A stretch of DNA of 64,000 nucleotides from Nissolia schottii (GCA_003254905.1 QANU01112002.1:398701-462700), one strand, 5' to 3'; positions 21,817 through 34,890 are shown, numbered from the stretch's first letter. Numbers and translations are program-made. The notes: generated by a model from the sequence alone, not told the origin.

Positions 21817-24701
21817 ACTTGTACTCTAGTGCAGAAATCGCCATCTTTTGCATGCCTGAGCTGCCACTGAACTAATTTGTAATAGAGATGCTTCAAAAGT
21901 TCTCAGCTTTGATCTCTTCCTCTTTTGTTGAGTCATTTTTACTGCTTGATTAAAGCTGCATGGTTAGGTATCATGGAAAGTTGATGAGAAACTAGGATGA
22001 GCTGAAAATCCATACAAGACCTTCTGTTGCTGCGTAGACTTGGACCTTACAGAATTTTTGTGACTAGTAATAGTATACATAGACAAAATGTTGGTTTTGG
22101 TTGCTAATGAGGCTGATCTGATGTGAATGGTGAGAATGGTACAGACAATGTTGTTGGTCTTGATTGCTAATGAGACTGATGTGAATGATGAGGTAATGCT
22201 GGAATGGTGTATCAGTAAACATGGTAAAGAACATATTGGACATGTTGCTTGCTGGCCAGTGTATGTCATTTTAAAAGAATCGTACTTTTCTTCACCATGG
22301 TGAGCACATTTCTACTTTCAATTTTACAAAACTTTAGAATTGTTTGCATGGGGAAATAACTGGAAATCTCCAATTGATTAATGCTTGCTTGGTCTGAACT
22401 CCAAATAATATCACGTGTTGACGAGAATTGCCAAGAAACTCGCCACCCCTAGAGTGTAGCTTTAAAATGAAGTGGAAGTGACATGTAATTAAAAGGGCTT
22501 ATATTTGTATCAGAAGTGTGTTTATATATATGTGTCTATATACATTATTTTGGGGATTTCGTAAATATAAACAACACATTGGGATCATGGGAAAAATAAA
22601 TTAATCAAGTGCGCCCACCCCAACTGAGCTAGACGGGTAGACTTGGTCATCAGCTATCTATTGTTGTATCGTACCTCTCTACAACTTGAACAAGAAGTTA
22701 CAGACGGAAACTTTTTCTACTTTTTCCTATGGCCGTACTTTATAAATGTAGATTAAATGCAAACATCAAAATCATGGTCGAAAGTTACAATTTCATAGAA
22801 AAGTTTAGACGGCGGGTAGAAAAAATTTAACCCTATCACTTAAGTTAGTGTTTAATATGGATATAGGGATGGTAATGGATGGGTGTTTGCTCAACCCTAC
22901 CATGTCCATATCCTACTGGATAAAGAAAAATGAAAGACAAATATTTAAACTCATATTCTATCTGTTTTGATGAGCAACTATAAATAGATTCTCTCTAGTG
23001 AAATTCTTGTTTGATAGCAATGGGTATCCATGAGTATGAGTACATCTCCTTCATTACTCATATTCATTTTTGTTACTCGTACTCATTATAAGTATCCATT
23101 ACTCATACTGGCAAAGATTTAAATCATTGTGAATATTTACATAAATTTTTCAAAAACTCAAAAGAGAGAGAAAGTTTATTAAAAATCACTTACAATATTG
23201 CATTTGACAAAGTTGAAATTTTCCAATTGACACCAAAAATAATGTTATAGCCAAATCTATCCTTACCATTCATGGATGGTTTAAGAATTCATCTTTATAG
23301 GAAACTTTGTACATGAACTCTAGTCTAAATATTGCAAGGGACTCAAATATGAGTTTTGAATTCAAAAATTCCAACTTGACCTCAATACTCGAATGGACAT
23401 CTTAAAAGAGGAAAAGGAGTTCAACTTGATTTTTAATGAAAACTTGTGAACAAACTCTAGTTAAAATTTGACAAGGAACATAAAAACGTTGTCAAAGTAA
23501 ATAAAATAACTCCAATGCCATAAAATGTGAGGCATGGCCAAAGCTATGAGCATGGCAAAGTGAAGTAACAAATCTTAAAATCTTAGTAGATGGATGATAA
23601 TTTTGATAAGCCCAACAACTACATTAGTCTTGCAAATAAATAATTATTGCCAAAAGAAAAACTTCAAGAGCATGGAAAATAAATATGTGGCCATAGGAAA
23701 TAAATTAAGAGCTTGGAACGTAAATAAAAGAACATGAAAAACAAATTAAAGGACTTGAACATAAAAGGAAGAACATGACAATAAATGGAAGGACATGAAC
23801 ATAAACATAAGAACATGAAAAAAAAAATAGAAGAAACAATAGAAGAACATAGAAAAAGAATCCACCAAATAATGGAAAAATGAAAAGCTAAGATGACAGG
23901 CTTTTTAAAGACAAGTCAATGATTCAAAGAAGAGAAATTTAATTCTTTTCCTTGAATCAAGGAGAAGGCTTATACTTGATTAGAAGAAGAGAAAATGCTT
24001 GTATTTTGTGGCCTAAAACTAGAGAAGAAAGAGCATAAACTAGAAAGAAAGCAGAAACATGAAGGCTCGTAGAGAATTTGGTTTGCATTTGCAAGTGAAT
24101 GAATAGCTCCATTTACTGGAGAAATGGGGAGAAGAAATTGGAGGGAGAATGTGAAATTTTTTAGCCTTGGCCTTGGATTTTTTAGCATCCACTAGTATTG
24201 TCCTTTTTTTAAAAAAAAATTATCTGAAAAATATTTTCGCTAGTATATGTTGGTGTCACTTGGCATCGCGAGACGTGAGCCACCGGTAGATATTTTGACA
24301 GATAATTTATCCTCCACTAAAGCTAGCCTGATTCGTGGTTAGGGAATTAAAATACCATTATGGGAGAATTCCAAATAAAAAATCTGCCGATAATGACAAC
24401 GGATTATATCCGCCGGTATTCATCATTTTTCTAGTTCTCTAAAATCCTCATTCTATAAAATTTTCCATCCCTAAAATTATGTAAACTTCTGTTACCTTAT
24501 CCCATATTCTAATACCGGAATTCATATGGCCACCTTTGTTATGTGAAAAGTTCCTCTCCGAAAATGCTTTGTCTAAGAGAGCTTTGGTGATAATAAATCC
24601 ACTATATATAGTACGTACGTGGCCACCACTCTCCATTGTCCCGCACATATTGGCTTTGGAATTGGAAATTGCAATATCTTCACATTCTCTAATAACAACA
24701 A
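21817..24701. other. Intergenic: TBL2-like 3' UTR, then AT-rich repeats
   Basis: The first 200-400 bp likely contain the 3' UTR. From about 22862 the sequence tagggatggtaatggatggg resembles one end of an hAT-derived non-autonomous element, with degenerate repeats of actcata and tactcgta to about 23115, but the other end is unclear. Purine-rich repeats of aacatgaa and ggacatgaa lie at about 23700-23850. No gene is supported. Confidence 0.5.
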
Positions 24702-27700
24702 ATGGCTTCGATGCCACTCTCTTGCACCTTTCACAACTTCAACGCTCACATCATCAAACAAGGCATAATCGGTTCATCTTCTCCTGATTGTTTTCAACTC
24801 TCCCAGAAGATTAATCAAATCAAACGAAGGTTAATAATTCAATACACACTCTCTTAAATTGCCACCCATTGTACAATGTAATATGTCATGTGTTCCTGAA
24901 TGTTCTTCTCACGCTTCCAATTCTTCCTCCCTTTTTTCTTTTATTGATTAATTAGGACTGGAAAATTGGCAACCATTGCCGCCATCTTCAACCTCAGGTA
25001 TTAATTAATGCTCCTTTTATTTTTCTTATATGAATATAATATTATTGTATTTGTTAATTGTTATGTATCACACCATATATATGTTAAAAAGTTTTTTAAA
25101 CTATGATCTACCACTATATATGTTGTCAACTTCCCTACACTAAATCTTAATGTTGAATTGTCAATTTGTCATATAGCTTAAAAGGATTTGAATTCTCGAA
25201 TAATTGACATATGATCGATAGTGTAAAAGCAATTTTTTTTTATCGTGAAATTGATCAATATTATTGAATTCTTATTATGTTTGAGGTTCTTTTTTTCTTC
25301 TAGAAATTAAATGTAAATATATGCATATATTGCTCTATTTGAAATGAGGGTGGAAGCATATATATAGTAGTTTGGAGGGCTGCCTTAATTTGTGTGTTTG
25401 TTGTTGCAGTGGGGAAAAGCCTGATTATCTTGGAGTCCAGAAAAACCAACCGGCTTTGGCACTGTGCCCGTCTACAAAAAACTGCATATCTACCTCTGAG
25501 AATGTAACTAATCTCAAACATTATGTACCTCCTTGGTGAAGTTCCCTTCTTTTTCTTTTATTTTTAATCAAGTTTGAACTTTGATTTGTGGTTATATGAA
25601 TTAGCTACAATTTGTCAGTGGAGATTTGAAATAACGTCTATTCGTGGGTTTAATTTCAGCATGCATGTTTTTTATGTGATCTTAATTTTCGGATTGTTAG
25701 TCTCTAAAACCAGATTAATTAGGAGGGGGTTGGTCTTGGTTTACCCCACAAGGAATCATAGATGCCATAAATAGTACCATCATGCACGTCAATCACTTTG
25801 GCAATGGTGCAGTTGCTTATGTCACGTTACAATTCAAAACATTTTGAACCACACGAAAGTAGGGCTATCAAAATGAGTGTGACCTATGAACCAGGTCCGT
25901 TTACACAGTTAAATGGACGGGTCAAGCGTATAAGATTCGGCCCCCGGATAGCAAAAGTACGTTTAGGCCCGACCCGTTTAACCTGCTGGCCAAATTGGCC
26001 TGTTTAGTATTAACATAGGTAAAACCCGCAGACTAACTCAATTATCCACATAAACGGACGGACCAAACATATAAAAACCGACCCACAAATAGTAAAAACT
26101 CATTAAGACCCAATCCATTTAGGCTCGCGAGTCAGCTGGGCTGGCCCAGTTGACCGCTCTACATGAAAGTGTAGTGCATAATTCAAACAGTGTTGTGCAT
26201 TGAGCCATTGACTAATTAGATAATGTTTTGGAATTAAGAAATGTTGAAGATACTATTTTTTTTAATATTTGTCCATTCACATCATATTTACTATTAATAA
26301 TTATTCACCTTCCCATTTTAGTATTTTCACAAATAAATGTTTACTTCTTAAATTTAAACATTACATATTTTCTTTTCAGTAATACCCTTATTTTACTAAG
26401 AGAATAAAAGATGAGAGAGAAAATAAAAATAAAGGTATTAAATAGGAGTGACTTTGTAAACTATTACGATTTCTAATCATTTTCTTAATACATAACATAA
26501 CTTAAAGTGAACAATTAATTGAAAATAGATAGAGAATTGAATGAGATTACAATGAAGTTATTGTGATCTCATGATATTTAATTAGTCTCTCGTATAAAGT
26601 GCAAATACTCTTTGCAATTGGTGCATCCATAGTTGGTTGTTTCATTTTTCCTTTCTGATTTCTCTCTAGCCAAGCTCATTGGTCCATTAGTGAATATAAT
26701 TCGACCAAGAAAAATTATGTGTACATTTTTTAATGGATATGGTTGGACACCTTTCTACTTTCAACCATTGATTTATATTTTAAAAAAAAATGTTTAAGAA
26801 CAAAATATTAAAGTATTTTTAACCCTTAATTTGATGAGATATCAAGATTTACGTAAGGTAACTATGTCCCAATAGCATAACTCATTGGACCATCAAATTT
26901 GATGGTGTCTTTGTTTTTGTAATTATACTACAGGAACTACAACCCTGAAGGTAGGAAAGATCGTGTGAGCAAAGAAGAGGCAATTGAGGAACTGATTGAT
27001 GTGGTAATTCAAACTATATAATCATGAGACCTTATTATATTGGGGCAATCTTTCACTTTAGAAGGTAATGTGGGAGATTTCACTATTGAATAATTAAAGT
27101 GCGAATGGATCTCATTTTTACTATACTGATCTAATTGTGAGATCCCCCACTTTACCTTCTAAAGTGAGAGATCTCACTTTACTATCTAAAATGAGAGATC
27201 ACGCTTCAGAGGAAAATCCATTATATTGATCTTCAATTTCCTTTGTCTTTGGCTATCACTAGTGATTATTTCTTAATTTGGTTGTAATTAAGCATTAAAG
27301 TTAAAATATTCCAGATAGAATCAACAATAACCCCAGAAAACTTCATACCAAGGATAGTAGAAAGGACAAAAGACTATCTTAGAGTGGAGTATCAAAGTTT
27401 AATATTGGGGGTATGTATGTTTTAACTCTCATAATCCAAGGAAACTTCTTATCCAAGAAACCAAACTTGAACATCTTACAGCTTCTGATGGTTGAAAGAA
27501 CCAGCTTTAATTCTTTTTTCCTTTTTTTTTCTTCCAACTCCTCATGTTCAAACAGTTTGTGGATGATGTCGAGTTCTGGTTCCCACCGGACAGGGGCTCG
27601 ATTGTGGAGTATCGATCGGCGTCAAGGCTTGGAACCTTTGATTTTGATGTGAATAGAAGAAGAATCAAGGTTAAATTTTAATCACTAATTTTGTGTATGT

Positions 27701-27974
27701 TTGCATATTAGCCTAGAGAGATTCTTGTATAAACACAAATCTCTATCATGCAATGTGGCGTAATTACAATAAAATTAGTTTCGGTTACTTTGTTCAAAAT
27801 ATATTTACTTTTTCTAGGCCCATTAACTTCATTTTAAGAGCATCTCAAAATAAGGCATGAGATTACTGTTATTCTATAAAATAAATTTTCCTTATGAAAA
27901 CACATTGTTTTGGCCTACAGGCACTGCGGCTAGAGTTGGAGAAGAGAGGATGGGCATCTCAAGACACAATATGA
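24702..27974 (+). CDS. DUF1499 family protein
   Basis: Seven exons join in frame: 24702-24829, 24956-24997, 25410-25535, 26934-27003, 27315-27410, 27556-27669, 27921-27974 (209 aa). Family blocks are PDYLGVQKNQPALALCPST, NCISTSE, the VERTKDYLRVEYQSL strand, GFVDDVEFWFPPDRG, the EYRSASRLGTFDFDVNRRR core and the end LRLELEKRGW. In DUF1499 proteins CP-x-x-x-NCxS, FVDDVEF and RSASRxG are the hallmark motifs. Plant members are usually predicted chloroplast proteins of unknown function. The first 45 residues lack clear similarity and could be a targeting peptide, but this is inferred. Intron 3 carries an hAT MITE and intron 4 an intact inverted-repeat MITE. Length is normal and no lesion is seen. 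Confidence 0.88.
25852..26169. mobile_element. hAT-type non-autonomous element in DUF1499 intron 3
   Basis: The element 25860-26161 starts tagggctatcaa and ends ttgaccgctcta; these are imperfect inverted repeats (8 of 12 match). It is flanked by 8-bp duplications cacgaaag (25852-25859) and catgaaag (26162-26169), with one mismatch. The interior is rich in gcccgacccgttta-type repeats typical of plant hAT MITEs. A short frame through it (25798-26007) is not a gene. Confidence 0.8.
27047..27171. repeat. Intact inverted-repeat MITE in DUF1499 intron 4
   Basis: The left arm tttcactttagaaggtaatg (27050 onward) is inverted at about 27138-27171 (gtgagatcccccactttacc and on). This is the same family as the halves at 6823 and 14522 beside the Helitron and at 3842 in copy A. 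Continuing ctcactttactatctaaaat after the right arm suggests a second partial copy to about 27200. Confidence 0.65.
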
Positions 27975-30320
27975 GGGGTCTTGTACAGAAATCATATCAG
28001 CTTTAGCAAAAAATTATCAATTGACATTGAATCCATTCATTGTGCTTTCCATATATGTATTCCTTGCAACATTGAATTATTATTTTGTAGTAGACTGAAA
28101 GATCCCAAGCACTGCAATAATTGCATTTCATTGGCTATTGGGATTTCTCTACTCATTAGAGACCAATACAGTAAACTCAACATGAAGGAATGGAAATGAC
28201 AGTCCATCCGTTTCTCCAAGTTTAGGCATATTTCTTTGCTTCAGTAACTAAATTGGAATCCTTGCTCCTTGCCATGTACTATTAGATACATTTTCATGCC
28301 TTAAAAGGGCTTGGTTTGTGACAATTAAGTCAACCAATTTTTGCATGCTTTCCAACGCAGTAACCTTGAATGACACTTGGGATAAAAAGGGCATATTGAA
28401 ATCCAGCACGTTATGCACGTATATGGGGAGACAAACTACCACTACATATTTGATTCTTAGAAACACTCTTAAATTATGAAACCTTATAAAATGTTGCTAA
28501 AAGTTTAAGTCTCATACTTAAGGGAAAATTACAATGACCTTTTGGTTTGGACCTATTTGCCATATGATTAGGGTCATAAATGGAGACCTCCTCTCCTGGG
28601 ACACATAGGGATGGAGCATCAGAGAACACCTCTCTAGGATCCTTAGGGATCGTGTTTGCAAAGAATGGGAGAGAACCAAGTGACGGCTGACCAACTTAGA
28701 GTGCAGGCCCAACCCACCATGTTTTGAAGGTTAACATATTGACCGATACAGTTGAATCAATTTTACCAATTCTATAAACCCTAATTATTGTTTTTTTTCT
28801 TGATTCTCTTCTTTTTCTCATCTCTGTTTTTGTAAATGTTTTGAAGGGGGCGGCTACCATTTTTTCTTTGGCGGCAGCCACTCCACTTTTTCATTTTTAT
28901 TATTTAGGATTTTTAATTCAGTAAGTAGCTTAAATTTTAAATCTAGAGCATAGTTATCCCCTTGTGTTGGTTTTCATTTTTCTTTGTGGTGTCTTTGTTC
29001 TTTTTTGTGATATTTCCTTTATAGAATCTTATGACGAAGATACTAAGATTTATTGAGAAATAAGACATAATGCGCTATTCAAAATGCAATACTTTTCATA
29101 TTGGTCCCCAATGTAAAAGATGTTTAGACATCAATAGTCTTCGGGCAAAGAGCATAATTATAAATCTTCTGTTAGTTCAAAATGTAGTGTATTTATATTT
29201 TATTACCATTAAATCTGAAATATCATTTCCAATTTTTAAATGTCGTTAGGGTTCTCTATGAATTAAATTGTTTTCTTCCTTGTAAAAGAAGAGTTTTATA
29301 ACTCTATTCTATCATGCATATGAGAAAACTCTTGTGCATGCACAATTTTAATAATTCATTTTGAGTTACACACAAAAAAAGTGATGAGACCATTACATAG
29401 GCGAATATATTTTGAATGAAGTTGGTGGGACCCACATTTTTTGTGAGCTTGCTTAAGAATGTGTTGTTAGAGTTGTGTTTATGCAACCATGAGGCCTAGC
29501 ATAGTTGGTAGCTAGCTAAGTATAGAGAGGGTTTTGTGGCCAAAGATATACTCACTTTGATGAACTCAAACTCTCAGAGGTATTAGTCATTGCTTTCGGC
29601 AATAGATACCCCTTTGGAGAACCCAAAAAGCGAGTTTGTTTATCCAAAAATCTCATGTAAACATTTTCATCTCTGGGTTTGCCACAATCAATCAAATTAG
29701 TCTCAGCTTTTAAAATAGACTAATTAGCTCCCAAGCAAATGTCCTTTAAATTTGTCCTTGCGGTTAAGTAGTCCCTAAATTGATGGGTTTCAAAAAACTT
29801 ATGAACCACTTAACCTCCAAGAACTAAATTGATGGGTTTTAAAAAACGTAGTGACTAAATTAATGTCCTTAGACTACTTTCCATAAAAGCAACCATGTGA
29901 CAAAATCACATAGCATTTAACGTGTCACATCATCACTCATTAGTGAGGTTGGACGATCTCTTAATTTTGGGACGAATTTAATGGTCATTTTTTCAACTTT
30001 GAGAAATAGATAGCCTGTTTCAAAAACTTGATGATTATTTTGATTGATTGTGACAATCCATAAGCGAAAATGATGGTTGACTCAATCTCATGCAGATGAA
30101 TTAGCCTATCATTAAAACGGGAAATTTTATTTTCTAAAAGATAATTCTTTTGCCCAGAAAGAAATTATGGGGGCAAAATGGGCCAGCCCAAAGAAGAAAA
30201 CCATGAACTGTTACTATGATTAAAAAACGAGTCACTAGACCCAAAAGAAATTATTTAAAATGAAAAAAGGAAAACAGAGACCGGGTTAGTTAAACGAAAA
30301 CAGAGTACGAGGAACAGAGG

Positions 30321-30322
<2 letters not shown>
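27975..30322. other. Intergenic between DUF1499 and cornichon genes
   Basis: Contains the DUF1499 3' UTR, then AT-rich sequence. Degenerate direct repeats of aaattgatgggttt and aaaaaacttatg occur at about 29775-29860, as in MULE-type MITE debris. No reading frame here has recognisable homology. Confidence 0.45.

Positions 30323-30405
<83 letters not shown>
30323..30405. repeat. Compound (GT)n(GA)n microsatellite in the cornichon 5' leader
   Basis: About 19 GT units run straight into about 20 GA units with one gtgaga interruption, ending about 20 bp before the cornichon ATG at 30425. Reading frames through it (Cys/Val then Arg/Glu repeats) are artefacts. Confidence 0.9.
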
Positions 30406-30406
<1 letters not shown>

Positions 30407-30424
30407 CATGCAGGGGTGGCTGTT

Positions 30425-30817
30425 ATGGGGGGAGTGTTCTTTTGGATCTTTACGTTTGTTCTCATTTTGACCCTTCTTTGTATGCTCGGTTACCAGGTAC
30501 ATTTCCCTCGCATCACATCCCAATCATTGTAGATTTGTAATATAACCACTTGTTTTGGAGATTCGATTTTTTATTTCTTTTCTTTCCATTTTGATTTCCT
30601 AAATTTTTTTGATCGGTTTTTCTATGGATTCCATTCACTCACCGGTCATGATGCACTTTGTTGATTTTTAGTTGATCACCTTAATCATTCAGTCATGATT
30701 ATTAACCAGAATAACAATATCAGTATTTTAAATTCTAGTTGAATTGAATCTGAAATTTTCAGTTTCCGTTTTTAATTCTAATTGTTTCTTTTCACGTCTG
30801 AATCATTTTTATTTAGA

Positions 30818-30854
<37 letters not shown>

Positions 30855-33490
30855 CATGGATAAAATGATTTATTGAGCATGCAATGGCATAAGATCAGAT
30901 TTGATTTCTAAATGGGGTGCATTTTCACACTTAAAGCTGGTGGCTGGTTAGAAATTCTAGTTGTAAGATGTTGAATTTTGTGCTGGAATTTTTTTTTTTA
31001 ATTAATGAGTTGATTCTAAAAATTGCTCCTTCTTTTCATATTCATGCTTGTAAAAAAATTTTACTGAGTGAAATTTTCTGAATTTAGCTGTAGATGTTAA
31101 GTGCTAAACATTTGATATTATATGGGTTTTAGAACAATTCTTTGGGAGAAAGCCATTTTGTATGATTATGTGCAGCATTGATCTGAATCTCACAATTTCT
31201 ATGCTCAAGCTCTCTCTCGCTCTCTTTTCGCCTTTTAGCACGCCTAGGAAAGAAAATGATATCTATATATACTACTAGATTATGGGGTTTAGGAGCTTTA
31301 ACTACCAATTTGGTCACAATTTTTGCACTATTTTATCCCTCTCGCCATCTATCATCATTCTTTTTTTTTTTCAATTTCTTAGTTAACTGTTGCTCCACCA
31401 TTCTCATCATCATCTTTATCTTATTTCTTTCTTTGTAAAAGTTAAAAGAAATGTGGCTTAACTGGCACGAGGCGCTAGCCATTTAGAAAGCTTCTTCTTC
31501 TTCTTTTCTCTCTAAAGCTTAGTTCTTTTCATTTTAATCCGTGTATCATTGTGTTTGGCCATTCCCTGCGGCTGTTGCATAAGTGGAGGAGCTTTACAAT
31601 TTCATCATTGTAATTTGTAGTAAATTGTGTTTTTTTTTTTTTGGAAAACAAAAGTTTAGGTAGTTTCAGATATACTTACAGATTACCCACCAAAGTTGTC
31701 CACACATCGGCAATGGGAATCGAGCCCACATCCTTTTGGAATGAGTCCATTCCTTACCAATTGTGTCAATCATCTTTGGCTTTGTAGTAAATTGTTAAAA
31801 TACTAGTTCCTTCACGATTCGTCCTTTCTTCTCAAGAAAGATATGGAAGTGTACTACTAGTTCATTCTACCCACAAAAGTACCTTCAAATGTTGTATTAA
31901 AGAAGTTTTAAAACCATGTCTTTTGAGGTATGCTGTGAGATAGCACAATACACTACTAGTTTTTATTTCTTTATTTTTCATGAATAAATTTATGTTTTTG
32001 AAGTTTGATCTCGCAGCTAAATATTGTCTGCCATCTATAAGTGAAATGAAAGAGAGAAAATTTGATGCTTATTATTTTACATAAAAAAAAAATTTTGACA
32101 ATCTATGAATTATTTTATTGTAGCTTCTGTTGTTGGTGGACTTGGAGTTCGATTATATCAACCCATATGATTCAACATCGCGGATAAACAAGGTTATCTT
32201 CCCTGAATTTATCGCCCAAGGAGTCTTCTGCTTCAGCAATCTCATAGCAGGACATTGGTTCATGTTCTTGATATCTTTTCCTGGCCTGTATTACAATGTT
32301 GGATTGTAAGCTTTTCCTGCTTTACCTTCTGAAAAAGTCTTGTGTTTTTATTAATTCAGTAACATTAAACTACTTGATTTATTACCATCTATACAAGGCA
32401 GGATAAAAAACCAATGGAGCAGATCTTATTTCATATCTTCATACATTAGGGTATAAAGCTTGGTTTAAAAAAAAAAAAACCTTTTAACATGAAACTTAAA
32501 TTGGAAAAATGTTGGAAGGATCATTTAAATTGTAACTCAATCAACATGACACTCCTCAATTTAATTGAGAAGATGATGAATTTGAGTTTATGAATCTTGT
32601 TTCAGTATGCTTCTAAAACTCCTTATTGGGAGAATTTGTATTTGTTTAGTGTTTGAAATGGTTAGTTACTTTATTTATTTATTGTTCTTGGTTTTCCTTC
32701 CAAACTGAACTCTTATAAGACTAATATGTTAACCAATTTGAGAGACAACTGTCCTCAAATGTTATAAGGGATTACTATCAAAACTTCAGTTTCATTACTT
32801 TCAAAAGTATTGTGATTGGATCACAGTTTAGCATATGATGTTTTGTGTAACTAGGACACAGGCTGCATTGCCATCACAAAGAACATATTAAGCATACAAT
32901 TCACATCAAATGGTAATGTTGAACTTTATATTTCAAACATCTTGGCATCAAAAGGAATATTTGAAGTATAGTGCAGTCTTATATATCCTGAGATTATGGA
33001 ATCTAGTAAGCAATGTCAATTTTATTAACTCATTTTTGTCTAAGCTATGACTTATGCACATTATTTCCAGCATATTGCTATGAATGTATGACTTGGAAGC
33101 TATCATATCAGGTACATTAAACAAGAACACTTTGCAGATGTAACTGAAATCTTCAACAACCTACATTGGGAGAAAAAGAAGCGGTTGTATAAAGTCGGAC
33201 ACGCTGTTACGCTGTTTGTCTTTTCTGTGTTGAGGTATCGTGACTAGAAATTCATTTTTTTTCTCTTTTAGAATTGTCCTTTCAATATCAATAATATGAT
33301 TTATGACAGAACATTATAAAGTTGCATCACCAGATCCATGTAGTCAACCCCACCTACTGGGACAAGGCTAAGTTGTTGTCATTATAGTTATTTCTTTTTA
33401 CTACTATTTAAAAGAAAAAGTCGGTGACAGTTCTCTCTCGAATGAATGTGTTTTAGCTTGGTATGGAACCTTTCAGAGGAAAAGCATTAA
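30425..33490 (+). CDS. Cornichon family protein (ER-to-Golgi cargo receptor)
   Basis: Four exons join in frame: 30425-30496, 32124-32305, 33112-33234, 33457-33490 (136 aa, the usual plant length). Cornichon/Erv14 proteins are small membrane proteins that load selected membrane cargo into COPII vesicles at the ER. The first exon is a hydrophobic segment (residues 3-23). The diagnostic luminal/cytosolic motif [11 protein letters not shown] spans residues 31-41, followed by [11 protein letters not shown]. Two further hydrophobic stretches lie at about 50-82 and 110-130. The protein ends [10 protein letters not shown]; an acidic cytosolic tail in this family is a COPII contact. Intron 1 is long (1.6 kb) and carries a SINE. 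The leader just before the ATG is a GT/GA microsatellite. No defect is seen. Confidence 0.9.
30826..30852. repeat. (AT)n microsatellite in cornichon intron 1
   Basis: Uninterrupted AT dinucleotide run of about 13 units. Confidence 0.9.
31614..31795 (-). mobile_element. SINE with 15-bp target-site duplications, cornichon intron 1
   Basis: The element 31629-31780 lies between exact repeats TTTGTAGTAAATTGT (31614-31628 and 31781-31795). On the minus strand it starts with a tRNA-like A box (acaattggtaagga) and a B box (ggctcgattcc), and ends in poly(A), seen as a T run on the plus strand from 31631. The exact duplications suggest a fairly young insertion. Confidence 0.85.
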
Positions 33491-33760
33491 CTGGTGGTTT
33501 ACCTCCCATGCCTGCTGTAAGTTTCCAGTACCTTTTTTTCTTTTCTTTTTTTGTGTTGGAAGTTTATGCTATTTTAATGTATAAATACATAATCTAGTTA
33601 AATTCTTGGAATTGTTTTAAGTTACAGGCTGAGACATTCAAATTCAATACTTGTGTGGGTGAAATCCATCACGTGGGCTAAATTCCATGGACATTCAACC
33701 ATGGTGTTACTAGCAGGCAGCAACAAATAACATTACTTTAACATATATCAAAGACGAATA

Positions 33761-33904
33761 CTCTTTTCGGTCCATTTTATCTATAACTTTTACTTTTTAG
33801 GTTCATTAAAAAATGTAAGTATGTAGACACAATTGTGTCCAATACATTAATTTTTTAATATACTAAAAAATGTAAAAGTGACAACTAAAATGGATCGAAA
33901 GAAG
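33761..33904. mobile_element. Stowaway-like MITE with TA flanks
   Basis: The left end ctcttttcggtccatttta and the right end taaaatggatcgaaagaag form inverted repeats with few mismatches, flanked by TA on both sides. Length is 144 bp. Size, TA target and the yTCyrTCCATTTTA-like end fit Stowaway (Tc1/mariner-derived) MITEs. It lies just after the cornichon stop codon. Confidence 0.75.
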
Positions 33905-34293
33905 TACTTGTTTACAAGTGGTCATGCTATCGTACCTAGTGAAAAATGTGGGTACTATTGCCTATGCCCTAATTATTCAACCTAATTATCTTTTTAACGA
34001 CTTTTATAAATGACACTTGGTAATAGTATAATCTTTTCTTCTCTTTTTTTGTCTCAAAGTTATCTAATGCCTTCATAAGATTAAATGGATAGTTAGGAGG
34101 CTTGAGCTTTTCAAAGTAAATATTAAATGAAAAAGTATATTGGGTAATATGTAAGCCCTCAAGGTCTATAAATGACCAAACCTCAATTTATTGGAGTGTC
34201 TATGGAACTTTCTAAACAAATTTGTTATTTATATGTTTTGATGACACTTTTATGATTTTCAAGAAATATTTTTGTTGAGTAGGTCATGGAAAG

Positions 34294-34760
34294 TGTTATG
34301 GATTGGCTCTGCAAAGGTCCCTCGAAAGAGATAACGGGCCTTTGCGGGTCTCAGGCCTAAAGAGTGTTAAGAAGCAGAGAAGAGAGCGTTGAAGAGAGAA
34401 ATGAGAGCTGAATCTTGAATATTGTATTGAATAAATGATTCTATGCACATGAGTGGTTATATAGTGTGAGCATAAAGGTATGCGTCATTGGACTAGCCAT
34501 TGGCAGCTCTAACAAACTCTAGTTGTCACTAACCAGCTCCTTATCTGATAGCTAACTATAGCTAATATATAATCTACATTCTGTACATTGACTTAACATG
34601 CTCCCTCAATCCCAACTACCGTTTACTTAGTACATCTAGGTCCTTCACCTGAATTATTTTTTTCCTTTAGCCAAGTGAATCTAGCACTTGAAATTGGCTT
34701 AGTTAGAATACCAGCAAGTTGGTCAAGCCACAACTCGTATGGTCGTGACACTGATGATTA
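34294..34760 (-). mobile_element. Ty1-copia 3' LTR and Pol tail
   Basis: Read on the minus strand: RNase H end (QLAGILTKPISSARFTWLK), a purine tract (ttgagggag), then an LTR beginning TGTTAAGTCAATG at 34598 and ending AACA at 34294, about 305 bp. The LTR contains a TATATAA box and a CT-rich leader, as copia LTRs do. The frame after WLKEKN is degraded. Only the 3' end of the element is present. Confidence 0.75.
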
Positions 34761-34764
34761 AATA

Positions 34765-34890
34765 ACTTTGAAAGACGAGGTAACGAAGGCCCTAGGAAAA
34801 GGAGCATACAAGCTATCAACCATCAATGGTAAACAAATTCCAAGGTCATGGAATGCTGCGAACCTTAGGAAATTTTATCTTTAATTTAAT
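34765..34890 (+). mobile_element. Ty3-gypsy integrase C-terminal fragment
   Basis: The plus strand decodes DEVTKALGKGAYKLSTINGK, then IPRSWNAANLRKFYL and a stop. This is the end of a gypsy-type integrase/Pol (GAYKL..DG..IPR.WN...LRKYY pattern). It is a short relic abutting the copia tail. Confidence 0.7.

Noticed and set aside
22862..23115. hAT-like element downstream of the TBL2-like gene
   Set aside because: Only the left end looks right. No opposite terminus or duplication could be found, so it is mentioned only as intergenic content.
30290..30540. Frames coding Cys/Val or Arg/Glu repeats around 30325
   Set aside because: Products of the GT/GA microsatellite. The true gene starts at 30425 in another frame.
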